64,000 bases of DNA from Streptoverticillium olivoreticuli subsp. olivoreticuli. GTDB lineage: Bacteria > Actinomycetota > Actinomycetes > Streptomycetales > Streptomycetaceae. Of this stretch, positions 17,598-26,824 are shown piece after piece. A program made the position numbers and the translations under genes. The stretch lies in NCBI RefSeq assembly GCF_003391135.1, contig NZ_CP031455.1:7777501-7841500 (forward strand), in the 5' to 3' direction. The notes beneath the pieces were generated by a model. The model worked only from the letters and a program-made list of their open reading frames with translations. It was not told the origin of the DNA and searched no databases. Position 1 is the first letter of the stretch. Every line of letters begins with the position of its first letter.

Positions 17598-18955
17598 GAC
17601 GCAAGCTGCTCAAGGCCGTTGACACGATCGGCTATGCCGTCATCGGCATGTCCGCGGGCTATCTCGCCCTCGCCATGGGCGCGGGACTCTTCGAACTGCG
17701 CCGCCAGAAGGCCGCGTTGCGCGTCCAGGGAGACACGGCGTACGGCAGCCCGCACCTCGGCCGCCGCGACCGTCGTCATCTGTACGCCCTCGTCCCCTGC
17801 CTCAACGAGGAGTCCGTGATCGGCGCCACGGTCGCCGGGCTGCTCGGGCCGCGCACCACGGTCGTCGTCATCGACGACGGCTCGGACGACGCCACGGGGC
17901 AGGAGGCCGAACGGGCGGGTGCGGAGGCACGGGCGGCGGGACGGCCGGGCGAGGTGGTCGTGCTGCGCCGGGAGCCGCCGAACGCCCGGCAGGGCAAGGG
18001 CGAGGCCCTCAACCATGGAATACGGCGGATTCGGGAGAGTGTCACGGCGCGCGGCCAGGACCCCCGCGAGGCGATCGTCTGCGTGATGGACGCGGACGGC
18101 AGGCTCTCGGACCGGGCGCTGAGCCACGTCCTGCCGCTCTTCGACGACCCCCGCGTCGGCGGTGTGCAACTCGGTGTCCGCATCCGCAACCGCCGCGGGA
18201 ACTTCCTGACCTGGTTCCAGGACTACCAGTTCTGGGCGATGGCCGCGGTCACCCAGTTCGGCCGCAACCTCACCTCGACCGTCAGCCTCGGCGGCAACGG
18301 GCAGTTCACCCGGCTCCGCGCTCTGGACGGCCTGGGTGAACGCCCCTGGTCGCGATCGCTGACCGAGGATCTGGACCTGGCCATCAGCCTCGCCGTGCGC
18401 GGCTGGCGGCTGCGGACCACCGCCCACGCCTCCGTGGACCAGCAGGGCGTCAGCGATCTGCGGCGGCTCATCCGGCAGCGGACCCGCTGGTACCAGGGCC
18501 ACATGACGTCGATCGGGCGGATGGGCGAGATATGGCGGGCGCCCCGGATGAGGCACCTGGCCGCCCTGGAGATGTTCTCCTACCTGCTGGTGCCCTGGGT
18601 GCTGGACCTGCCGTGGTCGATCCTCTTCCAGTACTGCCTGATCTGGTTCATCCGCAGCCCCAACGTCCTGGTGCTGCACGGCCGGCGCGCCACCGCCCTC
18701 AACGCCACCTGGCTGAAGTGGCCCGCCAACCTGGCCGCCTGGTACCTGCTCACCTTCGCGCCCGCGCTCATCACCTCCTGGACGTATCTGCGCCGGGACA
18801 AGGCCGTGGGCCTGCCGCGGGCCCTGATGCTCGGGCACTCCTTCGTCGTCATGAACTACATGTCGTTCCTGTGCGCCTGGAGTGCCCTGTTCCGCATGGT
18901 GCGCGGGCAGACGGGCTGGACCAAGACCACCCGGGAGGCCGAGGCGGCGGGCTGA
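17594..18955 (+). CDS. Family 2 membrane glycosyltransferase (processive synthase type)
   Basis: A 453-aa enzyme with an N-terminal TM (about 12-32), a cytosolic GT2 catalytic domain and several C-terminal TMs. The catalytic motifs of processive synthases are all present: VIDDGSDD (nucleotide binding), CVMDADGRL (DxD), LTEDLDL (base) and QRTRWYQG (Q-x-x-RW). It is like chitin, hyaluronan, PNAG or cellulose-type synthases that extrude a polymer. The GTG at 17594 has GGGAG 8 nt ahead. The divergent UDP-GlcNAc 2-epimerase suggests a HexNAc-containing polymer (inference). Confidence 0.88.
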   Translation: MRRKLLKAVDTIGYAVIGMSAGYLALAMGAGLFELRRQKAALRVQGDTAYGSPHLGRRDRRHLYALVPCLNEESVIGATVAGLLGPRTTVVVIDDGSDDATGQEAERAGAEARAAGRPGEVVVLRREPPNARQGKGEALNHGIRRIRESVTARGQDPREAIVCVMDADGRLSDRALSHVLPLFDDPRVGGVQLGVRIRNRRGNFLTWFQDYQFWAMAAVTQFGRNLTSTVSLGGNGQFTRLRALDGLGERPWSRSLTEDLDLAISLAVRGWRLRTTAHASVDQQGVSDLRRLIRQRTRWYQGHMTSIGRMGEIWRAPRMRHLAALEMFSYLLVPWVLDLPWSILFQYCLIWFIRSPNVLVLHGRRATALNATWLKWPANLAAWYLLTFAPALITSWTYLRRDKAVGLPRALMLGHSFVVMNYMSFLCAWSALFRMVRGQTGWTKTTREAEAAG

Positions 18956-18998
18956 GCTGCCGCGAGGGGCAGGCGGGCGCGGTCGATGGGCTCGGTTA

Positions 18999-19036
18999 TG
19001 CAACTCGTTGCAAAAGGGTCCGGCCGGTCGTAACCT
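18999..19036 (+). promoter_or_regulatory. fadH promoter with overlapping palindromic operator
   Basis: A -35 TTGCAA at 19008-19013, a 17-nt spacer and a -10 TAACCT at 19031-19036 precede the FadH-like gene. A 14-bp palindrome, TGCAAC-TC-GTTGCA (18999-19012), overlaps the -35. It is a likely site for the PadR repressor encoded just downstream of fadH (inference). Confidence 0.65.
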
Positions 19037-19092
19037 CGCTTCCAGAGACAGGGCTGTCTCGACAGACCCGGCAGGAAGCAGAGGGATTCGCC

Positions 19093-21114
19093 GTGAGCCC
19101 GTACCCGCACCTCCTGAGCCCGCTCGACCTCGGGTTCACCACGCTGCCCAACCGGGTGCTCATGGGGTCGATGCACGTCGGCCTCGAAGAGGCCGAGAAC
19201 GGCTTCGAGCGGATGGCCGCGTTCTATGCCGCCCGGGCGCGCGGCGGCGTGGGGCTGATCGTCACCGGTGGCATCGCGCCCAACGAGGCGGGCCGCCCCT
19301 GGGCGGGCGGCGCCTCGCTGACCACCGAGGCGGAGGCGGGGCGGCACCGGGTCGTGACGGACGCCGTGCACCGCGAGGGCGGGAAGATCGCGATGCAGAT
19401 CCTCCACTTCGGCCGCTACGCGCACCACCCGGACCTGGTGGCGCCCAGCGCGCTCAAGGCGCCCATCGCCGCCGACGTCCCGCACGCCCTCACGGACGAC
19501 GAGGTGGAGCGGACCGTCGAGGACTTCGTACGGGCCGCCGGCCTCGCGAAGCTCGCCGGGTACGACGGCGTCGAGATCATGGGCTCCGAGGGGTACCTGA
19601 TCAACGAGTTCATCGCCCCCGCCACCAACCACCGCACCGACCGCTGGGGCGGGGCGTACGAGAACCGCATACGCTTCCCCGTCGAGATCGTCCGCCGGGT
19701 CCGTGAGCGCGTCGGCACCGACTTCATCCTGATCTACCGGCTCTCGATGCTCGACCTGGTGCCCGGCGGGTCCTCGCTGGAGGAAGTGATCGCCCTCGCC
19801 AAGGAGATCGAGGCGGCGGGCGCGACGATCATCAACACGGGCATCGGCTGGCACGAGGCCCGCATCCCCACCATCGCGACGTCCGTGCCGCGCGGCGCGT
19901 ACGCCTGGGTCACCAAGAAGCTGATGGGCTCGGTCTCGATCCCCCTGGTGACCACCAACCGCATCAACACCCCCGAGAAGGCCGAGCAGCTGCTCGCCGA
20001 CGGCCACGCGGACATGGTGTCCATGGCGCGTCCCTTCCTCGCCGACCCCGACTTCGTCGCCAAGGCGCGGCGGGGGAGCGCCGAGACGATCAACACCTGC
20101 ATCGGCTGCAACCAGGCGTGCCTCGACCACACCTTCAGCGGAAAGATCACCTCCTGCCTGGTCAACCCGCGGGCCTGCCACGAGACCGAGCTCGTCCTCG
20201 CGCCCACCCGGCTGCGCAAGCGCATCGCCGTCGTCGGGGCCGGGCCCGCGGGTCTGGCGTTCGCGGTGTCGGCGGCCGAGCGCGGCCACGCGGTGACGCT
20301 CTACGACGCCGCGGACCGGATCGGCGGACAGCTCAACATCGCCGACAAGGTCCCGGGCAAGGAGGAGTTCGACGAGACCCTGCGGTACTTCCGGGTACAG
20401 CTCGAACTCCGGGGCGTCGACGTCAGGCTCAACACCCCGGTGATGGCCGACACCTTCACGCAGGGCGCGTACGACGAAATCGTCGTCGCCACAGGAGTCA
20501 CCCCGCGCCTCCCCCTCATCGACGGCATCGACCACCCCAGCGTCGTCACCTACCTCGACGTGCTGCGGGACGGCGCCCAGGTCGGCGACCGCGTCGCGAT
20601 CATCGGCGCCGGAGGCATCGGCTTCGACGTCGCGGAGTTCCTCACCGACGTCGGCGACGGGGCGAGCCGGGATCCGCAGACGTACTTCCGCACGTGGGGC
20701 GTCGACACCGACTACCGCACGCCGGGCGGCCTGCGGGCCCCCGAGCGGCCGAAGCCGCCGCGCACCGTCCACCTCCTGCAGCGCAAGACGTCCAAGGTCG
20801 GCGCCGGACTGGGCAGGACCACCGGCTGGATCCACCGCACCGAACTCAAGCACCGCGGCGTCACCATGATCGCCGGGGCGGCGTACGACCGCATCGACGA
20901 CGCCGGACTGCACTTCACCGTCGACGGCACCCCCGCCACCCTCCCCGTCGACACCGTCGTCCTCTGCGCGGGCCAGGAACCGCGCCGCGACCTGTACGAG
21001 GAGCTGCGCGCCGCCGGGCACACCGTCCACCTCATCGGCGGAGCCGACGTCGCCGCCGAACTCGACGCCAAGCGCGCCATCCGCCAGGGCACGGAGCTCG
21101 CCTCGGCCGTCTGA
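19093..21114 (+). CDS. fadH: 2,4-dienoyl-CoA reductase-like, NADPH-dependent flavoenzyme
   Basis: This 673-aa protein matches the FadH/old-yellow-enzyme-plus family (usual length about 670). An N-terminal TIM barrel binds FMN (about 1-340). A 4Fe-4S cluster follows, with four Cys in NTCIGCNQAC and the later SCLVN. C-terminal FAD and NADPH domains carry GAGPAGLAFA and GAGGIGFDVA. It would reduce 2,4-dienoyl-CoA in unsaturated fatty acid breakdown, or a related enone. The catalytic barrel region MGSEGYLINEF fits. GTG 19093 follows AGAGGGA. A PadR repressor gene lies 31 nt downstream; an operator overlaps the promoter. Confidence 0.88.
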   Translation: MSPYPHLLSPLDLGFTTLPNRVLMGSMHVGLEEAENGFERMAAFYAARARGGVGLIVTGGIAPNEAGRPWAGGASLTTEAEAGRHRVVTDAVHREGGKIAMQILHFGRYAHHPDLVAPSALKAPIAADVPHALTDDEVERTVEDFVRAAGLAKLAGYDGVEIMGSEGYLINEFIAPATNHRTDRWGGAYENRIRFPVEIVRRVRERVGTDFILIYRLSMLDLVPGGSSLEEVIALAKEIEAAGATIINTGIGWHEARIPTIATSVPRGAYAWVTKKLMGSVSIPLVTTNRINTPEKAEQLLADGHADMVSMARPFLADPDFVAKARRGSAETINTCIGCNQACLDHTFSGKITSCLVNPRACHETELVLAPTRLRKRIAVVGAGPAGLAFAVSAAERGHAVTLYDAADRIGGQLNIADKVPGKEEFDETLRYFRVQLELRGVDVRLNTPVMADTFTQGAYDEIVVATGVTPRLPLIDGIDHPSVVTYLDVLRDGAQVGDRVAIIGAGGIGFDVAEFLTDVGDGASRDPQTYFRTWGVDTDYRTPGGLRAPERPKPPRTVHLLQRKTSKVGAGLGRTTGWIHRTELKHRGVTMIAGAAYDRIDDAGLHFTVDGTPATLPVDTVVLCAGQEPRRDLYEELRAAGHTVHLIGGADVAAELDAKRAIRQGTELASAV

Positions 21115-21145
21115 GCCGCACAGGCCCCCGCATAGGATGACGCCC

Positions 21146-21694
21146 ATGTCCCTGCCGCACGCCATCCTCACCGCGCTGGCCGAAAAACCGTCGTCGGGGC
21201 TGGAACTGACCCGCCGCTTCGACAAGTCGATCGGCTATTTCTGGTCTGCCACGCACCAGCAGATCTACCGCGAGCTGGGCAGGCTGGAGGAGAAGGGGCT
21301 CATCCGCGCCCTGCCGTCCGCGCGGCCGACCCGTGGGCAGAAGAAGGAGTACGAGGTCCTGCCCGCGGGCCGCGCCGAACTGACCGCTTGGGTGGCCGAA
21401 GCCGAAGACCCCAAGCCCGTCCGGGACGCCCTCCTGCTGCGCGTGCGCGCCGCGGGCGTGGTCGGCGCCGGGGGACTCGATGCCGAGCTGCGCCGCCATC
21501 TCGCCCTGCACCGCGAACAGCTGGCGGAGTACGAGGCGATCGGGAAGCGCGACTTCCCGCCCGAGCGGGACGCCGAACAGGACCGGCTCCGCCGTCTCGT
21601 GCTCCGCGGCGGCATCGGCCTGGAGTCCTTCTGGATCTCCTGGCTCGACGAGGCGCTCACGGAGATCGAGGAGATCGGGGGCGGCCGGGCATAG
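21146..21694 (+). CDS. PadR-family transcriptional regulator
   Basis: A 182-aa regulator with an N-terminal winged helix (SLPHAILTALAEKPSSGLEL, HQQIYRELGRLEEKGLI) and a C-terminal helical dimerisation domain (WISWLDEALTEIE), the layout of Vir/PadR proteins. The ATG at 21146 was preferred over one at 21137 because AGGA lies 8 nt ahead. A TAGGAT box sits 7 nt upstream too, so a near-leaderless message is possible. It follows fadH and probably controls it through the TGCAAC-TC-GTTGCA palindrome at 18999 (inference). Confidence 0.85.
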   Translation: MSLPHAILTALAEKPSSGLELTRRFDKSIGYFWSATHQQIYRELGRLEEKGLIRALPSARPTRGQKKEYEVLPAGRAELTAWVAEAEDPKPVRDALLLRVRAAGVVGAGGLDAELRRHLALHREQLAEYEAIGKRDFPPERDAEQDRLRRLVLRGGIGLESFWISWLDEALTEIEEIGGGRA

Positions 21695-21755
21695 AGCCTG
21701 CCGCGCTCGGACATCCGTTCCCGTCAACAACCCCTCACGCGCCGCTGGTCTTCAC

Positions 21756-21767
21756 TACGATCACAGC
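21756..21767 (+). promoter_or_regulatory. Leaderless promoter of the EACC1-caspase operon
   Basis: TACGAT at 21756-21761 is followed by 6 nt and then the ATG at 21768, with no ribosome site. This geometry predicts transcription starting at or next to the ATG. No good -35 was seen. Confidence 0.5.
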
Positions 21768-22175
21768 ATGCAGGTGACCATCACCGTTGAGAGCGTGAAC
21801 GGCCCCGCGGGGCCGGATGACTTGAGGCGCTGGCTCGTCGGGCAGCCGGGGCTGCGCGGCAGGGTCCACAGACAGGTGGACGGGCCCGCGCCGGGGACCA
21901 TGGGGGCCGCCGGGGACGTGGTGCTGGCGGTGCTCGAACCGGGAGGCGTGGCGGCCGCGTTCGCCGGGGCCGTGGTCGCCTGGGTGCGGACGCGCCGTGG
22001 CACGCAGACGGTGACGGTCACCAGACCCGACGGCACCCGCTTCACCCTCAGCACCACCCAGGTCAAGGGGCTCGACGCCCGGCAGGCGGCCGAGCTGGCC
22101 GAGCGGCTGGCCGCCACCGTGGAGGGCGGCGGCCGCGCCGAAGTGCCGCCGCCCTCCGCACCGTCGGCGCCATGA
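21768..22175 (+). CDS. Effector-associated constant component EACC1
   Basis: A 135-aa protein matching EACC1, a small domain found beside caspase-like and trypsin-like effectors in bacterial conflict systems. It starts with a beta strand (MQVTITVES) and DLRRWLVGQPGLRG. A hydrophobic helix follows (VVLAVLEPGGVAAAFAGAVVAWV), then a beta hairpin (TVTVTRPDGTRFTL) and a short C-terminal helix. The TM-like Ala/Val helix at about 48-74 is typical. The stop overlaps the ATG of the caspase-STAND gene (ATGA), so both are made together. EACC1 is thought to act as a signal-sensing or death-domain-like adaptor; its precise job is not established. Confidence 0.82.
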   Translation: MQVTITVESVNGPAGPDDLRRWLVGQPGLRGRVHRQVDGPAPGTMGAAGDVVLAVLEPGGVAAAFAGAVVAWVRTRRGTQTVTVTRPDGTRFTLSTTQVKGLDARQAAELAERLAATVEGGGRAEVPPPSAPSAP

Positions 22176-25100
22176 CCGGCGACGCGGCCGTGACCACCGC
22201 GAACGGCCTGGCCGCACCGGGCACCCGGGCCGTCCTCGTCGGAACCGGCCGGCACGCGCCCGGATCGACGCTCCCCGACCTGCCCGGCGTGGACACGACG
22301 CTCGACGACCTGGCCCGCGCCCTGCGCGATGTGTGCGGAATGCCCGAGGAACGCATCCACCGGGTGCCCGCCGACGCCACGGCCGACGACGTGATCGGCG
22401 CCGTGGAAGAGGCGGTCGCCGAAGCCACCGGCACCGTGCTGTTCTGCTACACCGGACACGGCCTGCTCGGCCCCGGCGACGAGCTCCACCTCGCCACCCG
22501 CGCCACACCGGCCGAGGACAGGATCGCCCACAGCGTGCCGTACAGCGTCGTCAAGGGCCTGCTCGGCGGCGCCGGGGGCGGCAGCGTGGTGGTGCTCGAC
22601 TGCTGCTTCTCCGGGCGCGCCGCGGCCCCCGGCGGCCTCCGCGGCGTCTACGACTCGGCCTTCCCCGACGGCAGCTTCCTGCTCACCTCCGCCTCCGACT
22701 TCGCCGTCTCCTACGCGCCGGAGGGGGAGCGGCACACCCTGTTCGGCGGCCGGCTGCTGAGGCTGCTGGAGGAGGGCGATCCGTCCGGCCCGCCCCGGCT
22801 GACGATGGACCACGTCCACGCCTTCCTCGACCGGGAGTTCCGGGACGGTCCGGTGCGCCCGCACCGGCGGAGCGAGGGCACCCTCGGCGCACTCGTCGTC
22901 GCGCCGAACCGCGCGTACCGCCCGGACCTCCCGGCGGCCGCGCTGCCACCCGCCGACGTGCCCTGCCCGTACCCCGGCATGGAACCCTTCCGGGCCGAGG
23001 ACCACACCCACTTCTTCGGCCGCGAAGAGGCCACAGAACGGCTCCTGGACGCCGTCTGCGACCCGGCCGCCGACGGTCACCCGCTCGTCCTCGTCGGCGC
23101 CTCCGGCGCGGGGAAGTCCTCGCTGCTGCGCGCCGGGCTGCTCGCGGGTCTGGAGCGCCGGGACGGAGCCGGACGCCCCGGCGTGCCCTGGCCCGCCCTG
23201 CTGCTGCCCGCCCCCGGCCCGCACCCGCTGCGGGCACTCGCCGAACGCTGGGCCCAGGCCACCGGGCGCCCGGCGGACGAGGTCCACCGGGCGCTCTCCG
23301 CAGGAGCGGAACTCCCCGCACCGCTCCCCGGATTCCCGGCCTGCCGGCTGCTGGTCGTGGACCAGTTCGAGGAGACCTTCACCCGCTGCACGGACCCGGA
23401 GGAACGCACCCGTTTCGTACGCCTGCTGTGTGCCACCGGCGGCGCGGGCCCCCGTGTCGTCCTCGGGCTGCGCGCCGACCACTACGGCAGCTGCCTGGCC
23501 CACCCGGAGCTCGTACGGGCCCTGGAGCGCGGTCAGTTCACCGTCCCGCCCATGGGCGAGGAGGCCCTGCGGGCCGCCGTCGAACGGCCCGCACTCGGCG
23601 CCGGACTCGCGCTGGAGGGCGGCCTCACCGACCGGCTCATGGCGGACCTGCGGCAGGACGCCGGACCGGACGGCCCGGCGGACGAGGCACCGGAGGCCAC
23701 CGCGCTGCCATTCCTCGCCCACGCCCTCCGCGAGACCTGGCTGCGCCGCTCCGGCGCCGTCCTCACCCTGGCCGGCTACCAGGCGACCGGCGGCATCCGG
23801 GAGTCCGTCGCCACCACCACCGAAGCCCTCTACCAGGAACTGGACGAACCCGCCCGCAGAGCCCTGCGGGAACTCCTCCTGCGCATGATCCAGTTGACCG
23901 CGAGCGCCGAGGCCGTACGTCGCCGGGTCGACCTTCCCGACCTGCTCGCCGACCGCGCGGAGAACGACCGCCGGCTCATCACCGACGTGCGCGACCGCCT
24001 CGCCGCCGCCCGCCTGGTCACCGCCGACCAGGACGGCACCCAGATATCCCACGAGGCACTGCTGCGCGCCTGGCCCCGGCTGCGCTCGTGGATCCGCGAG
24101 GCGAGGGCAGAACTCCTCGACCACCAGCAGCTCTCCGAGGCCGCGACGGCCTGGGAGGAACACGCCCGGGACCCCGGCTACCTCTACACCGGCAGCCGCC
24201 TGGAGCGGATCCGGCCCTGGCTGACCACCGAGGGCACGGGGGCGCGCATCGCGCTCACCGCGACGGAACGGGCCTTCGCCGAGGCCGGGGTGCGAGCGGC
24301 GCGGATCCGGCGGCGGCGCCGGGTGGCGTACGCCGTCGTGGCGGCCTGTCTGGCGCTGCTGCTCACGGGGGTCGGTACGTTCGCGGTGATCGAGCGGGGG
24401 AGGTCGCAGCAGCGAGCGGCGATGCTGGACTCCAAACTCATCGCCGGGCAGGCGGAGGCCATGCGCTCGTCTGATGCCGTGGCGGCGCTCGATCTGAGCC
24501 TCGCGGCCTACCGCACCGCGCACACGGTCGAGGCGCGTACGAGCCTGCTCCGGAGCGCGCTGTCCCCGGTGACGCTCAGCCTGACGGGGCATACCGACAA
24601 GGTCGTGAAACTGGCGTTCCACAAGGACGGGAGGGTGCTGGCGAGTTCGTCCAAGGACGGCACTGTGCGGCTGTGGGACACCAGTGACCCGTACCGCCCG
24701 GCCTCCGGCCCCGTGCTGAGGACCGGCGGCGCGGTGGCCGCCGCCTGGCGCCCCGACGGCCGCTACCTCGTCGGAGCCACTCGGGACGCTCTCTTCGTCT
24801 GGGACACGGCCGATGCCCTGCACCCCCGGCAGGTGGCCAAGGTGCCCACCGGGCGCGACGAGATATCCAGCGGTGGTGTGACCTTCAGCCCGGACGGTCG
24901 CACCTTCGCGGTACCGGCCCACAACGGGCGCGTATGGCTGTGGGACATGAGTGACCCCCTCCACCCCGTGCCCACCTCGGTCCAGATCGCCGAGGACAAG
25001 GAGGGCATGATCGTCGGGGAGGTGGCCTACAGCCCGGACGGCCGTGTACTCGCCGCGTCAGTGCAGGACGAAAGCCTGCGGCTGTTGGACAGCAGCCAGG

Positions 25101-26716
25101 GCCGTACGCTCAAGCCGCTCGCCACGCTGAAGGACGTATCGGTTTTCTCCCTGGCCTTCCGGCCCGGAACCCGGCTGCTGGCCGGAGGAGGTAAGCAAAA
25201 GCTGAGGACTTGGGACACGACGGACCCGGCCCATCCCCGGGACAAGGGCGACAGCATCAGCGGCCTCGCCAACGGGGCCTATGCGTCCCTCGCCTTCCGT
25301 CCCGATGGGCGGTTCGTGGCGGCGGCGGGTGGTTCGGACCAGCAGGTCCACACCTACGAGTTCATCGACGGACCCGATCCCGACAGGGACAGTGACGTGC
25401 TGGTCGGCGGCAAGGCGCGTTCCGTCGCCTACCAGCCCGACGGGCGCGGCATAGTGGTCGGCGACGAGGCTGGGCACATCACCTTGCGCGAGCCCCCGCC
25501 GCGATCGGTTCCAGGGACGATCCTGGATCCGGGGGACGCGCCGGGCAAGGCGTTCGACCCATCCGCGCGCTATGTCGTGACAGCGGGTGTGGGCAACGAC
25601 AAGAGCCCCGTACAGATCTGGGACGTCGGCGGCTTGCGTGCCCCGAAGCAAGTCGCCCAACTGCCGCAGCCGTGGAACAAGGCCATGTTCGTCGGGCAAG
25701 GCCGGTTTCTCCTCAGCCAGAACGGCGACTACACGCGGTTGAAGTTATGGCACTTCGAGGACGGTCACCTGCGACCCGGGCACGAGTTCGTGGTGCGTGG
25801 CGGCGCAGTGGGGGACGAAGACCCGGTGGAGGTCAACGTGGACCGCGACGGAACGCTGCTCGCTTTGCGCGGTCCGTCCGAAAAGACGATCGGGATCTGG
25901 GATATCCGCGACATCGATCATCCGGAGCGCGTCGGACAGGTGCCGTGGCCGGAGAGCGGCGGTCGGATACTGGTCGGCTTCGCGAGGCCCCGTGTGTTGG
26001 TATTGATGACTCCACTGGCGACCCAGCTGTGGGATGTCCGCGACGCCCGGCGCCCTCGTCTGGCGGATACGGTGAAAGAACGGCCGTCAGCCGTGTTCGG
26101 CAGTTCCAGCGGGGCTTTCCTGGTGAGCAAGGAGAAGACGAGTTCGCTCCAGGAGCCGAACGCGCATATACGGGCCGTGGCCGACGATGGAACCGCACGG
26201 TTCACCGGGTCGATCAGCCAGGAGAGTTGGATGGTGTCCACCCTGACCTCCGACCGCACCCTGGCCACCCTTACCAAAGCCGGTCAGCCGATGCTATGGG
26301 ACTTGCGGAAGCCGCAGCAACACGGCACCCCCCTGCCGGGTCCCGCCTCCAAGATGCAGAAGCTGCACGTCTCCCGGGAGCGTCGACTGTTGGTGGCCTC
26401 GAACTATGAGGGCTTCCTCGGGGCGTGGCGCGTCTCCGATCCGGACGGTGCCCGACCGGGTGATGACGATGAACAGCTTGTGCTGCCCGATGCGACGCAG
26501 AACGTGAGGGTCCTCGAAGTGAGCCCTGGTGGTGACCTCCTCATGGAGACCATGAGCGGAAGCCCCTTCAAAGCCTTCGGGGTCAAGAGTCTCGTAGTGA
26601 GCACCGACTTCGACCGGCTCACCCGCACCCTGTGCTCCGTCCGCCGCGCACCGATGCCGGACAAGCAATGGAACGAACTGCTGCCCGGCGTCGGATACAA
26701 GGATGCCTGCGAGTGA
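22172..26716 (+). CDS. Caspase-like peptidase / STAND NTPase / TM / WD40 protein
   Basis: A 1514-aa multidomain protein. Residues 15-245 form a C14 caspase-like domain with catalytic His96 (CYTGHG) and Cys145 (LDCCFSG). Residues about 265-700 form an nSTAND1 NTPase: CPYPGMEPF entry motif, Walker A GASGAGKSS (309-317), Walker B LLVVDQFEE, GLRADHYG. One TM follows a basic run at about 714-735. Residues about 800-1510 form WD40 propellers (LTGHTDKVVKLAF and KDGTVRLWD, then weaker repeats). This is the layout of predicted abortive-infection or cell-death effectors: WD40 senses, STAND oligomerises, caspase executes. The sequence holds a rare TTA codon at 25745, implying bldA control. The C-terminal part is less GC-biased and the repeats are degenerate. 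Confidence 0.88.
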   Translation: MTGDAAVTTANGLAAPGTRAVLVGTGRHAPGSTLPDLPGVDTTLDDLARALRDVCGMPEERIHRVPADATADDVIGAVEEAVAEATGTVLFCYTGHGLLGPGDELHLATRATPAEDRIAHSVPYSVVKGLLGGAGGGSVVVLDCCFSGRAAAPGGLRGVYDSAFPDGSFLLTSASDFAVSYAPEGERHTLFGGRLLRLLEEGDPSGPPRLTMDHVHAFLDREFRDGPVRPHRRSEGTLGALVVAPNRAYRPDLPAAALPPADVPCPYPGMEPFRAEDHTHFFGREEATERLLDAVCDPAADGHPLVLVGASGAGKSSLLRAGLLAGLERRDGAGRPGVPWPALLLPAPGPHPLRALAERWAQATGRPADEVHRALSAGAELPAPLPGFPACRLLVVDQFEETFTRCTDPEERTRFVRLLCATGGAGPRVVLGLRADHYGSCLAHPELVRALERGQFTVPPMGEEALRAAVERPALGAGLALEGGLTDRLMADLRQDAGPDGPADEAPEATALPFLAHALRETWLRRSGAVLTLAGYQATGGIRESVATTTEALYQELDEPARRALRELLLRMIQLTASAEAVRRRVDLPDLLADRAENDRRLITDVRDRLAAARLVTADQDGTQISHEALLRAWPRLRSWIREARAELLDHQQLSEAATAWEEHARDPGYLYTGSRLERIRPWLTTEGTGARIALTATERAFAEAGVRAARIRRRRRVAYAVVAACLALLLTGVGTFAVIERGRSQQRAAMLDSKLIAGQAEAMRSSDAVAALDLSLAAYRTAHTVEARTSLLRSALSPVTLSLTGHTDKVVKLAFHKDGRVLASSSKDGTVRLWDTSDPYRPASGPVLRTGGAVAAAWRPDGRYLVGATRDALFVWDTADALHPRQVAKVPTGRDEISSGGVTFSPDGRTFAVPAHNGRVWLWDMSDPLHPVPTSVQIAEDKEGMIVGEVAYSPDGRVLAASVQDESLRLLDSSQGRTLKPLATLKDVSVFSLAFRPGTRLLAGGGKQKLRTWDTTDPAHPRDKGDSISGLANGAYASLAFRPDGRFVAAAGGSDQQVHTYEFIDGPDPDRDSDVLVGGKARSVAYQPDGRGIVVGDEAGHITLREPPPRSVPGTILDPGDAPGKAFDPSARYVVTAGVGNDKSPVQIWDVGGLRAPKQVAQLPQPWNKAMFVGQGRFLLSQNGDYTRLKLWHFEDGHLRPGHEFVVRGGAVGDEDPVEVNVDRDGTLLALRGPSEKTIGIWDIRDIDHPERVGQVPWPESGGRILVGFARPRVLVLMTPLATQLWDVRDARRPRLADTVKERPSAVFGSSSGAFLVSKEKTSSLQEPNAHIRAVADDGTARFTGSISQESWMVSTLTSDRTLATLTKAGQPMLWDLRKPQQHGTPLPGPASKMQKLHVSRERRLLVASNYEGFLGAWRVSDPDGARPGDDDEQLVLPDATQNVRVLEVSPGGDLLMETMSGSPFKAFGVKSLVVSTDFDRLTRTLCSVRRAPMPDKQWNELLPGVGYKDACE
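25745..25747 (+). promoter_or_regulatory. TTA (bldA-dependent) leucine codon
   Basis: In frame in the WD40 region (context RLKLWHF). TTA is very rare in Streptomyces and read only by the bldA tRNA, which becomes active late in growth. It would restrict full-length translation to differentiating or stationary cells. Confidence 0.75.
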
Positions 26717-26761
26717 GAGGCGCCTGGAGAGTTTTTCTGGAGAATTCCTCCGGTTTGCTTC

Positions 26762-26767
26762 TATAGT
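26762..26767 (+). promoter_or_regulatory. Possible -10 box of the secreted propeller gene
   Basis: TATAGT lies 57 nt before the ATG at 26825, in a locally AT-rich stretch with several T-runs. The -35 is weak, so this is tentative. Confidence 0.4.
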
Positions 26768-26824
26768 TCCCGACAACTGGCGCACATTCGTCCTCAGTTG
26801 GCTACCGAAGGGAACTGCCCCGTC

